Positions 62,340-64,000 of a stretch of 64,000 nucleotides of DNA are shown here, piece after piece. Below the pieces are notes generated by a model, which saw only the letters and a list, made by a program, of their open reading frames with translations, had not been told where the DNA came from and searched no databases. Both the position numbers and the translations under genes were made by a program. The DNA lies in contig NC_063278.1 in NCBI RefSeq assembly GCF_910591885.1, positions 8,653,501 to 8,717,500 on the forward strand, written 5' to 3'. Each line of letters opens with the position of its first letter. The first letter of the stretch is position 1. This stretch comes from Bombus terrestris. Its lineage: Eukaryota > Arthropoda > Insecta > Hymenoptera > Apidae.

Positions 62340-64000
62340 TCTCAACCCGAAAGATATGTTATAATTGTCTCCCGTGAATGAAGTAACGTGATGCGTTACA
62401 CGTATCGCATGAAACTCATGTGTTCAAAGAAAACTATTATGACGAAAATTATGTTAGTAAAGTGTAACAGTGACGAAAAATAATTATTGAAGATAAAAGA
62501 ACCGATAGATAAAAATTTGATAACCAAGATCGTAATATTTTGTACGGGCAATAAAAAAGATACCTTGATAAGATAAAAGTAATGCAGAATCATCATATAT
62601 CTTCCTAGTCCTATTCGAATTCTATTATTGATTCTGATATTTTTTCATTGCATTGATAGATTTCTAGAAAAATTTATAGATTGAATTTATATCAAAATAG
62701 ATGTCCTTTCCGGTAAGTTCATCATAGCATTTCGTAAATCAATTGCATAAAGTTTTCATCTAAAAATACGTGAATAATCGAGAGTTTTTCTACACACAAC
62801 ACGAAGCATTCCTGCACATACAAATGCAGAATCTGTTATTGCAAATAGAATAAAAGGATCGTTCATCTCTGTTTATTCTCGTTAATGTGTCATGCTGGTT
62901 TCGTAAGATATTTTTAGAACTATGTATCTTTTTACCTGCATGCATATATAAATATATATATATATTAGATTATTTTATTCAATAACAAGCCGTGGCAAAG
63001 TATAAGTAATCGCAAGTATGATAACTATAACACTATTATTATATCTATTACAATGGAATTGATCTAGCATATTATGTTACAACCTTCACCGTATTTGTTA
63101 TCGTAACGATGTAAACATGTTTTTCGTGTTTACGATTTAACTTGTTTTGATGTTGCGTTCTTCTTTTGATTCTACACACATATATAATTTTCAGAAATAT
63201 GTAATTTATATGCATTTCCAAAATTTCATTAAGAAGACAATTCATGCAATGAAATAGAATACGAAGCTTTTCCGATGATACTAATTCTTTTGTACTATTC
63301 TCACTATTTTACGTTGTGCGTAATATGAAGTTTTTCGAATTGCGATAATGATAGTTTCAAAGCCTAATATATGATAAATAATGCGGAGGACTGCCTTCAG
63401 GCAACCAATTCCTCACAATGATAACGCAAAGGGAGGGGCAACTACGTTGCGCAGAAATATCTAAGAGTTATCTTTCACGTATGCACCGGCATCGATTAAA
63501 AATATATAAATCATTTTTCTCAATTGAATCTTGAAATTCCTTATTATCATATTAATTAGAACACCGAATAATCATTTGATAGATGAATCGTAACGATTTT
63601 ATGCAATCGATTATTTGTTATTATTGAATTGTTTAATTGATTTATGTTTTGATCATTTCTGTTGAAATCTTTATTTTACTCTAAGAAGGAAAATAAGCAT
63701 TTGTTGAAACATATCATAGATCAGGATGATCCGGGATGTTTGATAGATGAATGCACGTACATTTTATGGATTAATAGTTCGAAATCGAGAGTTAATTTAA
63801 ATATTTTCAAAATACTCATAGACTTTCATTAGTAAAGACAGGTTGTATTTTTGTCGCATATTTCAAAGTTTTTAAATACGGGAAGTAAGCAATAAAAACG
63901 TCAACGTATATAAACATTAATCATTGATGTAGTATGATATCATATGAATAAGGACATAAAGGGAAAGCTCCATGCACGAGATATCAGCAAATAATATTAA
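62340..64000. other. Right-edge region within the presumed KIF14 intron
   Basis: No supported coding exon. Contains a short TA run near 62950 and a less AT-rich patch at about 63380-63500. Could hold the promoter of the small minus-strand gene. Confidence 0.5.

Noticed and set aside
1..64000. CRISPR arrays, bacterial operons, insertion sequences or integrated viral genes
   Set aside because: No spaced direct repeats, no viral or bacterial protein signatures; all recognisable genes are spliced metazoan genes.

Overview
The window is AT-rich nuclear DNA from an insect. Genes are split by many short introns with GT-AG borders, proteins match metazoan families with Drosophila orthologues (windei, Cka, Catsup, rasp), and intergenic DNA carries TA, TATG and GA microsatellites. 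Gene content, compact introns and base composition suggest a hymenopteran, most likely a bee or ant; species is not determined. There are no operons, CRISPR arrays or prokaryotic elements, and I recognised no tRNA or rRNA gene. All exon borders were placed by hand from splice-site consensus, reading-frame continuity and family similarity.

Layout. 1-5591 (-): windei/ATF7IP, 3' end off the left edge. 5.6-11.1 kb: gene-poor. 11082-14573 (+): Cka (striatin). 16199-17147 (+): LYSMD1/2-like LysM protein. 17.1-19.5 kb: intergenic with a compound microsatellite. 19528-20059 (-): small zinc-binding protein related to the RNF180/DUSP12 domain. 20652-21405 (-): TRAPPC3. 21942-23514 (-): PDSS2. 25124-30828 (+): ABCB7, with intronless SETD4 (25562-26869) nested in its first intron and a probable mobile-element remnant in its fifth. 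31656-35115 (+): lebercilin (LCA5), preceded by a textbook X-box. 36182-40075 (+): four-finger C2H2 protein. 42103-43949 (-): Hedgehog acyltransferase (rasp/HHAT). 44408-46002 (-): AP endonuclease (APEX1/Rrp1). 47649-48146 (+): UPF0449 protein. 48891-54049 (-): TMEM268 with two homologous alternative 3' ends, one reached through a GC-AG intron. 54672-56015 (+): TTC19. 56938-58308 (-): ZIP7/Catsup. 58909 onward (+): KIF14-type kinesin motor, cut in mid-motor by an intron that runs past the right edge and holds minus-strand ORFs.

The neighbours are mostly unrelated housekeeping genes: chromatin (windei, SETD4), trafficking (TRAPPC3), mitochondria (PDSS2, ABCB7, TTC19), cilia (LCA5), signalling (Cka, HHAT, Catsup) and DNA repair (APEX1). 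Several pairs are divergent (PDSS2/ABCB7, TMEM268/TTC19, Catsup/KIF14) and probably share promoter regions. The most noteworthy observations are the TMEM268 exon duplication with its GC-AG intron, the X-box before LCA5, the nested SETD4 gene, the terminal-inverted-repeat insertion in ABCB7, a 117-bp in-frame tandem duplication in windei, and a short TATA-driven ORF resembling a secreted peptide near 47.2 kb.
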